A DNA stretch of 5,049 nucleotides from Campylobacteraceae bacterium (GTDB lineage: Bacteria > Campylobacterota > Campylobacteria > Campylobacterales > Sulfurospirillaceae), in contig JALUXQ010000248.1 of the NCBI GenBank assembly GCA_027013265.1, positions 1-5,049 on the forward strand, read 5' to 3'. Each line of letters starts with the position of its first letter. Position 1 is the first letter of the stretch. The position numbers and the translations under genes were made by a program. This document shows positions 1 through 5,049 of the stretch, piece by piece. The notes beneath the pieces are model-generated. The model had not been told where the DNA came from and searched no databases. It saw only the letters and a program-made list of their open reading frames with translations.

Positions 1-645
1 TGATAATGGGGCTACAAACTCTCGTTTTCCTCCACTGCTTCCGCCTACTGCTCCTGGCATCTGAACTGAATGAGTAGCATCAAAAACCACAGGAGCAAAC
101 TCACTCATGATTAGAAAGCTTCGCATGTCAACTACTAAATTACCATATCCAAAGGTGCTACCTCTCTCGGTCAGCCATACTCCATTTTTACGAGCAATAT
201 CTTTTCCCTCTTCTTGCACACCTCTTGTTTCAAGCACTTTTTTGACCGAATACCTCATGTCAGTTGGATTTAAAAACTGCCCTTTTTTGATATTTACCAC
301 CGCATCTGTTTTTGCACTCTGGACCAACAAATCAGTTTGGCGACATAAAAAAGCTGGTATCTGCAACACATCTGCTACTTCAGCTACTATTTTTGGCTGA
401 TAGCTCTCGTGAACATCGGTCAAAATTTTAAACCCAAACTCTTTTTTAACTTCACCGAGCAACTTCAAACCCTCTTCGAGTCCTGGTCCCCTAAAGCTAT
501 CTATGCTTGTCCTGTTTGCTTTGTCAAAACTAGACTTAAAGTAAAAATCTATACTCTTATCTTCACTGTATTTTGTCAATTTTTCTGCCACTCTAAAGAG
601 TAAATCTCGGCTCTCTATGGAGCATGGTCCCGCTATTAAAATCAC
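1..645 (-). CDS. kdsA: 3-deoxy-8-phosphooctulonate synthase (KDO-8-P synthase), 3'-truncated by window edge
   Basis: This cytosolic enzyme condenses phosphoenolpyruvate with arabinose 5-phosphate to give KDO 8-phosphate, the precursor of the KDO sugar in the inner core of lipopolysaccharide. The window holds 215 codons; the family is about 265-285 residues, so roughly the last quarter lies beyond position 1. Diagnostic motifs in order are IAGPCSIES (residues 4-12), FKSSFDKANR (36-45), SFRGPGLEEGL (50-60), LTDVHE (75-80), LQIPAFLCRQTDLL (94-107), NIKKGQFLNP (118-127), TERGSTFGYGNL (159-170) and FDATHSVQMPG (188-198). Cys8 and His192 match two metal ligands of the metal-dependent class; the other two would lie past the edge. 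I chose the GTG start at 645 because a stop codon lies five codons further upstream in frame with no other start between, and AAGGGGA (656-650) sits 4 nt ahead. The gene starts 1 nt after the stop of the transporter gene before it, so it is probably coupled to it. Confidence 0.96.
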   Translation of the reverse strand, partial: MILIAGPCSIESRDLLFRVAEKLTKYSEDKSIDFYFKSSFDKANRTSIDSFRGPGLEEGLKLLGEVKKEFGFKILTDVHESYQPKIVAEVADVLQIPAFLCRQTDLLVQSAKTDAVVNIKKGQFLNPTDMRYSVKKVLETRGVQEEGKDIARKNGVWLTERGSTFGYGNLVVDMRSFLIMSEFAPVVFDATHSVQMPGAVGGSSGGKREFVAPLS

Positions 646-646
646 T

Positions 647-1534
647 TTATCCCCTTGAAACTAAAATTCCGCCTAATACTACCAAGATTATACCAAAAGC
701 TCCTATAATATCTGGTAAAGAGTCTCCTAGCATGACTCCTACAAATATGGAAAAGAGTATTACTGCGTAGCTACTCGCTCCTACTATTCCTGCTTTTGTA
801 GCTCCATATGCCTTTGTCATAAATATCTGAGCAAGTGCTGCAAAACCACCTAAGATAACTATACATAACCATAAAATCCCATTTGGTAAAACAAATTTTG
901 CAGTTATAAAATCAAGGTTTGGTATCTGGTAATATTGTGCAATCCACATAAATATAGCAGGAAAAAGTGAGCCCATACCCATAAATGACATGACAATCAC
1001 TCTGCCATCATAGTATTTTCTCAACTCTCTTACGCTTGTATATGCTAAGGCTGCCAAAACTCCACTAGCTACACCGATGATATCTGTTTTAGAAAAAGTC
1101 AAACCATTTGGTTTCATGATTAGCACAACTCCCAAAAATCCTATAAAAACTGCGATCCAACCCTTTTTATTTATCTTTTCATCTAAAAATATATATGCAA
1201 ATATCGCTGTCCATATAGGTGAAGTTCTTGAAAAAGTCATAGCATCTGCTAGTGATATATGGGCAATATTGTAAAAAAATGCCAGCACTCCCAAAAGCCC
1301 CATGACTCCACGAAATATCAACAACCATAGTTTGCCACCACTCTGTTTTATGGGGTATTTGTATATGGTTGCCACTACAAAAATAAAGCTGATAAGGTTT
1401 CTAAAAAATACCACCTCAACTGAGGGCATATGGCGAGATAAAATCTTAGCAAAAGCTCCAACTATGGCAAAAAACAGAGATGCTAATAGCATGTACAACA
1501 CACCTCTGTCGATGCTATTAATAATTTTTTTCAA
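647..1534 (-). CDS. EamA/DMT-superfamily transporter, ten predicted membrane segments
   Basis: This is an inner-membrane permease of the drug/metabolite transporter superfamily, with two five-helix EamA repeats. At 295 residues it has the normal family length. Hydrophobic segments fall at about 13-32, 38-58, 69-89, 95-117, 125-140, 152-167, 180-199, 219-238, 249-269 and 273-292. The first repeat carries the typical end of helices 3 and 4 (ADAMTFSRTSPIWTAIFAYI at 96-115, then LDEKI), and the second the matching stretch TKAYGATKAGIVG (240-252). Substrates in this superfamily range from amino acids and nucleotide-related metabolites to drugs, and nothing here identifies which. The start is TTG at 1534: the codon directly before it in frame is a TAA stop, and AGGAG lies 6 nt upstream. 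An internal ATG at codon 15 is a weaker alternative, because it would cut into the first helix. The 5' end overlaps the DUF3108-like gene by 17 nt and the 3' end abuts kdsA. Confidence 0.9.
   Translation of the reverse strand: MKKIINSIDRGVLYMLLASLFFAIVGAFAKILSRHMPSVEVVFFRNLISFIFVVATIYKYPIKQSGGKLWLLIFRGVMGLLGVLAFFYNIAHISLADAMTFSRTSPIWTAIFAYIFLDEKINKKGWIAVFIGFLGVVLIMKPNGLTFSKTDIIGVASGVLAALAYTSVRELRKYYDGRVIVMSFMGMGSLFPAIFMWIAQYYQIPNLDFITAKFVLPNGILWLCIVILGGFAALAQIFMTKAYGATKAGIVGASSYAVILFSIFVGVMLGDSLPDIIGAFGIILVVLGGILVSRG
650..656 (-). promoter_or_regulatory. Shine-Dalgarno site setting the GTG start of kdsA
   Basis: AAGGGGA lies 4 nt before GTG at 645. It is embedded in the last codons (Ser-Arg-Gly) of the upstream transporter gene, whose TAA (649-647) is separated from GTG by one base. 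This placement favours reinitiation by ribosomes that finish the upstream gene. Confidence 0.75.
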
Positions 1535-2294
1535 TTAACTCTCCTCTTATATCACCAAACAGTAAAACATCTTTTAGTACAGCTTTTTCACAAAAACCTT
1601 TGTCGTTGAGCCCAAGATAAAGTTCACCTTTTTTACTAGCAAATATCTTGTCACTTAGTATCACTTTCATAAATTTAAGACCACTCAAATCTCCGCTTAT
1701 CAAGCTTGCAAACTCTTTTTTGGCAAGCGGAAAAAGATTTATTTTGCCCGTATCTTTATCTGCTCCGACAGCATAAAGCACATGCTGTTTTTTTATCTGT
1801 AGAGTTGGGAAAAGTTTTTTAAAGTTAAAAAATAGACTCAAAAGGTCATTTGGTGCATAAAATTTAAGTTTTTCAATATCTCTGTCTATATGCTGATCTT
1901 TCATTTTTATCTTTATAGCAGTTACTGTTTTTGCTTTATGATTAAACTTGTATACAAGTGTATATATTTTGGCAACTGTTCTATCTGTACCGTTAGATAC
2001 ATCGCCAACATTGACACTTCTTTTAACAACTTTTTTATAGATATCTGGCACAAGTTTACCATTAACCATCTTACCATCACTCTCATACCACTCTTCTCTT
2101 CCGCCACTTATAAATGATGCAAACCCTGTGGACTTTGCATGTATTACTATCTTGTATGCTCTGTCTTTCACATGTAAAGATGTTGTTGCTATGCCAATTT
2201 GCCCAAATATCCCAAAACTAACTCTATATGTAGCACTTATATCTTTCGCCAACAGAGTTGCAACAAAAATAGAAATAAAAAAAATTATACGCAT
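1518..2294 (-). CDS. Exported DUF3108-like protein
   Basis: This is a 258-residue protein with a short Sec-type signal peptide: Arg2, a hydrophobic core at 3-15, and likely cleavage after Ala16 (LLA, then KD). There is no lipobox cysteine and no later membrane helix, so the mature protein is probably a soluble periplasmic or outer-envelope protein. The mature part looks beta-rich and fits the DUF3108 pattern. It opens with ATYRVSFGIFGQIGIATTSL (21-40), has YKIVIHAKSTGFASFISG (47-64), then a segment with SDGKMVNGKLVPDIYKK (72-88), and ends in a lysine-rich region with LSDKIFASKKGELYLGLND. DUF3108 has no established biochemical function. The ATG at 2294 has AAGGA 6 nt upstream and lies 1 nt after the stop of the TauE/SafE-type gene. 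The 3' end overlaps the next transporter gene by 17 nt. Family assignment is from pattern memory and is moderately sure; the signal peptide and operon position are directly visible. Confidence 0.75.
   Translation of the reverse strand: MRIIFFISIFVATLLAKDISATYRVSFGIFGQIGIATTSLHVKDRAYKIVIHAKSTGFASFISGGREEWYESDGKMVNGKLVPDIYKKVVKRSVNVGDVSNGTDRTVAKIYTLVYKFNHKAKTVTAIKIKMKDQHIDRDIEKLKFYAPNDLLSLFFNFKKLFPTLQIKKQHVLYAVGADKDTGKINLFPLAKKEFASLISGDLSGLKFMKVILSDKIFASKKGELYLGLNDKGFCEKAVLKDVLLFGDIRGELIEKNY
1541..1545 (-). promoter_or_regulatory. Shine-Dalgarno site setting the TTG start of the EamA-type transporter
   Basis: AGGAG ends 6 nt before the TTG at 1534 and lies inside the 3' end of the DUF3108-like gene (Arg-Gly-Glu codons). 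Its strength and spacing support the unusual TTG start over downstream GTG or ATG codons. Confidence 0.75.
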
Positions 2295-2295
2295 G

Positions 2296-3051
2296 TTAAT
2301 TCCTTAAATATGGTGAAAAAATTGATATCAAAGATGTAACTATTAAGAGAAATATGATGATTTTTCTCAGTTTTTCTCTATCTAAAAACTCTCCTGATTT
2401 CACACCCCAAAGAGTACCCAATATAACCAAGGGAGCAAATGCAAATCCCATCAAAAAATAACTCAACAACTTATCACCAAAGTTATAATACAAAAGCACT
2501 ATCTGCAGTGGTGAAGCAAGAAAGAAGAGCGCCGAAAGAAATGCTCTTGTAGTGATAGCACTCCATCTGTTTGCCATCACCCAAAGGACTGCTGGAGGAC
2601 CGCCCATAGAGACAAGTCCCAATGTAAATCCACTAGCAAAAAAAGCAGTAAAAGTCCAAAAAGCTACCACATGCTCTTTTGGCTCAACTTTTAGATAAAC
2701 TTGTGAGAAAACAACCAATAAAATAGCAATCCCTACTATCTGTTTTATGATACTCTTATCAAATGTACTAATCAAAGTGAGAAAAAAGATACCGATAGGA
2801 ATACCGATATATCTGATGATAGTAGCTATTGTCACCTCTCTCCAAAGCACATGTGAGCGAAACTTGTAGGTAGATGTAGCTGATTGAAAAAATATAGGAA
2901 TAGCTGTTGTAGCGATGGCTTCAGAGAGCCCAAGACCACTCCATATAAGCAAAGGTATGGCAAATATATTAAATGCAAAACCAACGATACCTTGAATTGT
3001 ACTACATAAAAAAAGAGTGATACCGATAATCACAATAAGAGAAATACTCAA
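2296..3051 (-). CDS. TauE/SafE-family (sulfite exporter/TSUP) inner-membrane permease
   Basis: This 251-residue integral membrane protein fits the TauE/SafE (TSUP) family, whose members move sulfite, sulfoacetate and other organic or sulfur anions, or are of unknown substrate. Hydrophobic stretches cover most of the chain (about 4-38, 46-58, 73-95, 101-120, 129-159, 170-190, 195-216, 230-247), giving seven to eight helices. The internal-repeat signature is visible twice: QGIVGFAFNIFAIP (20-33) in the first half and GLVSMGGPPAVLW (145-157) in the second. Length matches the family norm of about 240-270. The start is taken as TTG at 3051, with GGGA (3060-3057) 5 nt ahead; a GTG at codon 7 is possible but has no better ribosome site. 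It is the first gene of the minus-strand operon and ends 1 nt before the DUF3108-like gene. The substrate cannot be read from sequence, and the family name should not be taken as proof of sulfite export. Confidence 0.88.
   Translation of the reverse strand: MSISLIVIIGITLFLCSTIQGIVGFAFNIFAIPLLIWSGLGLSEAIATTAIPIFFQSATSTYKFRSHVLWREVTIATIIRYIGIPIGIFFLTLISTFDKSIIKQIVGIAILLVVFSQVYLKVEPKEHVVAFWTFTAFFASGFTLGLVSMGGPPAVLWVMANRWSAITTRAFLSALFFLASPLQIVLLYYNFGDKLLSYFLMGFAFAPLVILGTLWGVKSGEFLDREKLRKIIIFLLIVTSLISIFSPYLRN
2301..2305 (-). promoter_or_regulatory. Shine-Dalgarno site of the DUF3108-like gene
   Basis: AAGGA lies 6 nt before ATG at 2294 and within the last codons (Leu-Arg-Asn) of the upstream permease gene, whose TAA is one base before the ATG. 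This suggests translational coupling. Confidence 0.7.
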
Positions 3052-3071
3052 CTTCTTCCCTTTTTTATGTA

Positions 3072-3101
3072 AGTATATCTTAAGACATGTTAAAATCTCA
3101 T
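3072..3101 (-). promoter_or_regulatory. Candidate sigma-70-type promoter for the permease-DUF3108-EamA-kdsA operon
   Basis: On the minus strand, TATACT (3077-3072) fits a -10 box. ATGAGA (3101-3096) matches four of six positions of the -35 consensus, with an 18-nt spacer. Transcription would start near 3065, leaving a leader of about a dozen bases before the TTG at 3051. The call is by eye only; AT-rich DNA yields such matches by chance, so position is more convincing than score. Confidence 0.4.
3088..3096 (+). promoter_or_regulatory. Candidate extended -10 promoter for the mechanosensitive channel gene
   Basis: TGTTAAAAT reads as an extended -10 element: TGn followed by TAAAAT, five of six to consensus. 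It would start transcription near 3103, giving a leader of about 23 nt that contains the ribosome site AAAGG (3114-3118), 7 nt before ATG at 3126. There is no good -35 box, which is usual in Campylobacterota. Alternative -10-like strings (TATAAC at 3105-3110, TATAAA at 3111-3116) lie too close to the start codon to leave room for a leader. Confidence 0.4.
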
Positions 3102-3115
3102 AACTATAACTATAA
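3101..3115. repeat. Short tandem repeat TAACTA, 2.5 copies, in the divergent intergenic region
   Basis: TAACTA occurs at 3101-3106 and 3107-3112 and is followed by TAA at 3113-3115. It lies just downstream of the candidate channel-gene -10 box and at the upstream edge of the opposite promoter. It could be a regulator half-site pair or simply low-complexity AT sequence. Copy number is too low for confident slippage-type variation. Confidence 0.5.
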
Positions 3116-3125
3116 AGGCTGAAAA

Positions 3126-4208
3126 ATGGACTTACAAAAACTCCTTTCTTATAAAATTTTAGACATCAGTTTGCAAAATCTCTCTATCGCTTTGGGTATA
3201 TTTATCTTGACTCTAATATTTAGCACTGTTTTTAGTAAATTTTTAATGAGTCTGCTGAGAAAATTAACTTCAAAAACAAAGACTAAAGTAGATGACCAAT
3301 TCTTGGCGATACTTGAAGTTCCTCTGAAGTTTTCTATCATTCTTTTGGGATTTGATCTATCTAAAGAGTGGCTCAATCTATCCAAATTAGATGCTGTGCT
3401 AGACAGATTTATCCACTCATTTGCTACCTTTATAATCTTTTGGATTTTATATAGATTAGTCGGTAAATTTGCCTATATATTTGATAAATTTTCATCAAAA
3501 TTTGGTAAAAAACTAAGTGCTGATATAGAAAATTTTATGGTTAAAACATTCAAGATACTAGTCGTTATCATTGGGTTTATGAGTATTCTTCAAGGCTGGG
3601 GTATAAATGTCAGTGCATTTTTAGCGTCTCTTGGTTTGGTCGGTATGGCATTTGCACTAGCAGCTAAAGATACAGCAGCCAATCTTTTTGGCTCACTCGT
3701 GGTTTTTACTGATCGCCCCTTTAAGCTTGGGGATTGGATACAAACTCCCGAAGTAGAGGGAACAGTAGAAAATATCGGTATCCGCTCAACCAAAGTCAGA
3801 GCCTTCTCCCAAGCCCTCATCAGCGTTCCAAATGCAACGATAGCAAATACGCCAATCACAAACTGGTCACAAATGGGTAAAAGAAGGATAAAAACCAGAC
3901 TTGGTCTAACTTATAGCACCACCAAAGAACAGATGCAGACCATACTAAAAGAGTTAAGACAAATGCTCCAAAAGCATCCAGAAATCCACAATGACACCAT
4001 CATGATTCGCTTTGATGAGTTTGCCGACAGTTCTCTTAGTATCTTTTGCTACTTCTTTACGACTACTACAAATTGGGTAAAATTTCTCGAAGTGAGAGAA
4101 GATGTAAATTTTAAAATAATGGACATAGTAGAGAAAAATGGCGCAAGCTTTGCCTTTCCAAGCCAATCACTCTATATAGAGAGCACACCAAAGCAGACTA
4201 TGGGGTAA
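3126..4208 (+). CDS. MscS-family small-conductance mechanosensitive channel
   Basis: This inner-membrane channel opens under membrane tension and releases solutes during hypo-osmotic shock. The 360-residue chain has hydrophobic helices at about 17-45, 61-78, 95-113 and 140-157, then the pore-lining helix 160-195. It is therefore longer at the N-terminus than E. coli MscS (286 residues), closer to the five-helix YnaI-like layout. The pore helix shows the family's small-residue packing (SLGLVGMAFALAAKD, 168-182). It is followed by the beta-domain signature FTDRPFKLGDWI (194-205), EGTVENIGIRSTKVR (211-225) and ISVPNATIANTPITNWS (232-248). A soluble alpha/beta C-terminal domain completes the cytoplasmic cage. 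ATG at 3126 has AAAGG 7 nt upstream. The gene is divergent from the permease operon and its last 11 bases overlap the end of the convergent phosphatase gene. The family is certain; the exact subtype and conductance are not known from sequence. Confidence 0.94.
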   Translation: MDLQKLLSYKILDISLQNLSIALGIFILTLIFSTVFSKFLMSLLRKLTSKTKTKVDDQFLAILEVPLKFSIILLGFDLSKEWLNLSKLDAVLDRFIHSFATFIIFWILYRLVGKFAYIFDKFSSKFGKKLSADIENFMVKTFKILVVIIGFMSILQGWGINVSAFLASLGLVGMAFALAAKDTAANLFGSLVVFTDRPFKLGDWIQTPEVEGTVENIGIRSTKVRAFSQALISVPNATIANTPITNWSQMGKRRIKTRLGLTYSTTKEQMQTILKELRQMLQKHPEIHNDTIMIRFDEFADSSLSIFCYFFTTTTNWVKFLEVREDVNFKIMDIVEKNGASFAFPSQSLYIESTPKQTMG

Positions 4209-4878
4209 TAATATCTCTTTTATCTGTCTTTTGCTCTACTATCTCTAGTGTTTTTAGGTTTAGTGCTGTTAGCTTCTCCCCATAACAACAGCCTGTATCT
4301 ATGCAAATGTAGTTTTTCCCTCTTAAGACTTCACGAAAATTGCAGTGCCCAAAGATATTTATAACTTTGTACTCTTTAAAATCTTCCCAATCCTTCATGT
4401 GAGTTGCATCATCTATCCTGTTGCTAAAAAGAGAGTGCAGATACTTTTCATCTCTTCTTTTATAGTAGGGCAAACCAAAACCATGCGTTACGAAGTAGCC
4501 TTTTTTTTCTAAGTAGAGTGGCAATTCTTCTATCCATTTTAAATGCTTGTCCAAAAGAGATGAATCTTTTTTATAGTTTTCTATCGTCTGCCTCCCTCCC
4601 CATCCTCTCCTTGTTGCCCATTTGCTTGATTTGTCGTCTTTTAAAAGAGCTTTTTTGAGATATAGTTGCATAAAATATTCATGATTTCCCTTTACGCAAA
4701 GATGACTGTTCTCTATCACAAACTCTATAACCTCTTTTGAAAAATTACCCTTATCACACAAATCTCCAAGAAATACCAACTCTGCTTTTTTTGGTAGTTT
4801 TTTCACGAGCTTCAAAAGAGTATGATAACAACCATGTACATCACCGATAACAAAAGTATCTTTGAGTTTTTTACTCAT
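4198..4878 (-). CDS. Calcineurin-like metallophosphatase, PPP/ApaH-like branch
   Basis: This is a 226-residue soluble cytosolic phosphatase with a two-metal active site. All core motifs appear in order: GDVHG (12-16, Asp13 and His15), GDLCDKG (38-44, Asp39), GNHE (64-67, Asn65 and general-acid His66), THG (131-133, His132) and GHCNF (177-181, His178). IDTGCCYGEKLTAL (193-206) follows, typical of bacterial serine/threonine-phosphatase-like and symmetrical Ap4A hydrolase-like proteins. Length is normal for the compact bacterial PPP type, shorter than E. coli ApaH (about 280). The substrate could be a phosphoprotein, a dinucleoside polyphosphate or another phosphoester, and the sequence does not decide. 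The usual Arg of the second motif (DRG) is Lys43 here. The ATG at 4878 has only a weak ribosome site (AAAAG directly before it), but no later start precedes the catalytic GDVHG. It follows the upstream gene by 10 nt, so is probably co-transcribed, and overlaps the convergent channel gene by 11 bp. Confidence 0.92.
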   Translation of the reverse strand: MSKKLKDTFVIGDVHGCYHTLLKLVKKLPKKAELVFLGDLCDKGNFSKEVIEFVIENSHLCVKGNHEYFMQLYLKKALLKDDKSSKWATRRGWGGRQTIENYKKDSSLLDKHLKWIEELPLYLEKKGYFVTHGFGLPYYKRRDEKYLHSLFSNRIDDATHMKDWEDFKEYKVINIFGHCNFREVLRGKNYICIDTGCCYGEKLTALNLKTLEIVEQKTDKRDIITP

Positions 4879-4888
4879 CTTTTAATTT

Positions 4889-5047
4889 TCAGGCGCTTTT
4901 GCCTAGAACATAGTAAGTCTCTTTATTTGGTACTTTTTCTAGTGCTATTTTGTATTTTTTTGACCACTTCTGAATGATATCTTTTGTGCTTTGTACCATC
5001 TCTTCACCCACTGCCTCATTTTTTATCTTAAAATAGTCATGTGTGCT
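4889..5047 (-). CDS. C-terminal 52 residues of an unrecognised protein, 5'-truncated by window edge
   Basis: An open frame enters from the right edge and stops at TGA (4891-4889). The visible tail is hydrophilic and lysine-rich. It begins STHDYFKIKNEAVGEEM, continues with STKDIIQKWSKKYKIALEKV, and ends NKETYYVLGKSA. There is no membrane segment and no motif I can assign, so no function is proposed. The frame is believed real for three reasons: the other two minus-strand frames stop early, the amino-acid composition is protein-like and similar to its neighbours, and it ends 10 nt before the phosphatase start in the same orientation, as in an operon. The start and most of the protein are outside the window. 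Confidence 0.65.
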   Translation of the reverse strand, partial: STHDYFKIKNEAVGEEMVQSTKDIIQKWSKKYKIALEKVPNKETYYVLGKSA

Positions 5048-5049
5048 TG

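Noticed and set aside
107..603. Two plus-strand open frames (107-400 and 409-603)
   Set aside because: They lie entirely antisense to the well-supported kdsA frame and their translations resemble no protein family, so they are shadows of kdsA.
3590..3859. Minus-strand open frame inside the channel gene
   Set aside because: It is antisense to the most conserved part of the MscS-type protein (pore helix and beta domain) and has no independent support.
4170..4181. 12-bp perfect palindrome CTCTATATAGAG near the end of the channel gene, considered as a terminator or operator
   Set aside because: It is inside coding sequence, would leave only a 4-bp stem after forming a loop, and has no T-run on either strand.
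4891..4904. Inverted repeat AGGC/GCCT at the end of the right-edge gene, considered as a terminator before the phosphatase gene
   Set aside because: The stem is only 4 bp, lies within the coding end, and is not followed by a U-rich run on the minus strand. The 10-nt gap argues for read-through.
1..5049. Search for a previously undescribed defence, mobile or RNA-based system
   Set aside because: Nearly every base is accounted for by recognisable housekeeping or transport genes. There are no repeats of array type, no integrase or transposase, and no long non-coding stretch, so nothing supports a novel system here.

Overview
This is an ordinary, gene-dense chromosomal stretch from an AT-rich Gram-negative bacterium. 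It most likely comes from a member of the Campylobacterota (Epsilonproteobacteria), perhaps a Sulfurimonas- or Sulfurovum-like free-living relative. Three observations support this: the KdsA N-terminus is of the Cys-containing type found in Helicobacter and Campylobacter, the proteins are rich in Lys, Ile and Phe, and genes are packed with 1-nt gaps and small overlaps. The phylum assignment is inference from protein character, not from a marker gene search. No mobile element, CRISPR array, tRNA or rRNA is visible.

Layout. On the minus strand, four genes run from about 3051 down through position 1. In transcription order they are a TauE/SafE-type membrane permease (3051-2296), a secreted DUF3108-like protein (2294-1518), an EamA/DMT-type transporter (1534-647) and the N-terminal three quarters of kdsA (645 to beyond the left edge). 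Spacings are 1 nt, a 17-nt overlap and 1 nt. Each of the three internal starts has a Shine-Dalgarno sequence buried in the end of the preceding gene, so the group is very probably one translationally coupled operon. Three of its four starts are non-ATG (TTG, TTG, GTG).

A 74-nt intergenic region (3052-3125) separates this operon from a divergent plus-strand gene for a small-conductance mechanosensitive channel (MscS family, 3126-4208). Candidate promoters for both directions interleave in that space. The channel gene ends tail to tail with, and overlaps by 11 bp, a minus-strand metallophosphatase of the PPP/ApaH-like superfamily (4878-4198). The phosphatase follows 10 nt behind the 3' end of an unrecognised minus-strand gene that enters from the right edge (5047-4889).

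Function. The left operon combines envelope biosynthesis (KDO for lipopolysaccharide) with inner-membrane transport and one exported protein of unknown role. The channel on the other side of the promoter region protects against hypo-osmotic shock. The common theme is the cell envelope, but nothing in the sequence shows a dedicated or undescribed system. The findings below are modest points about gene organisation and individual residues.
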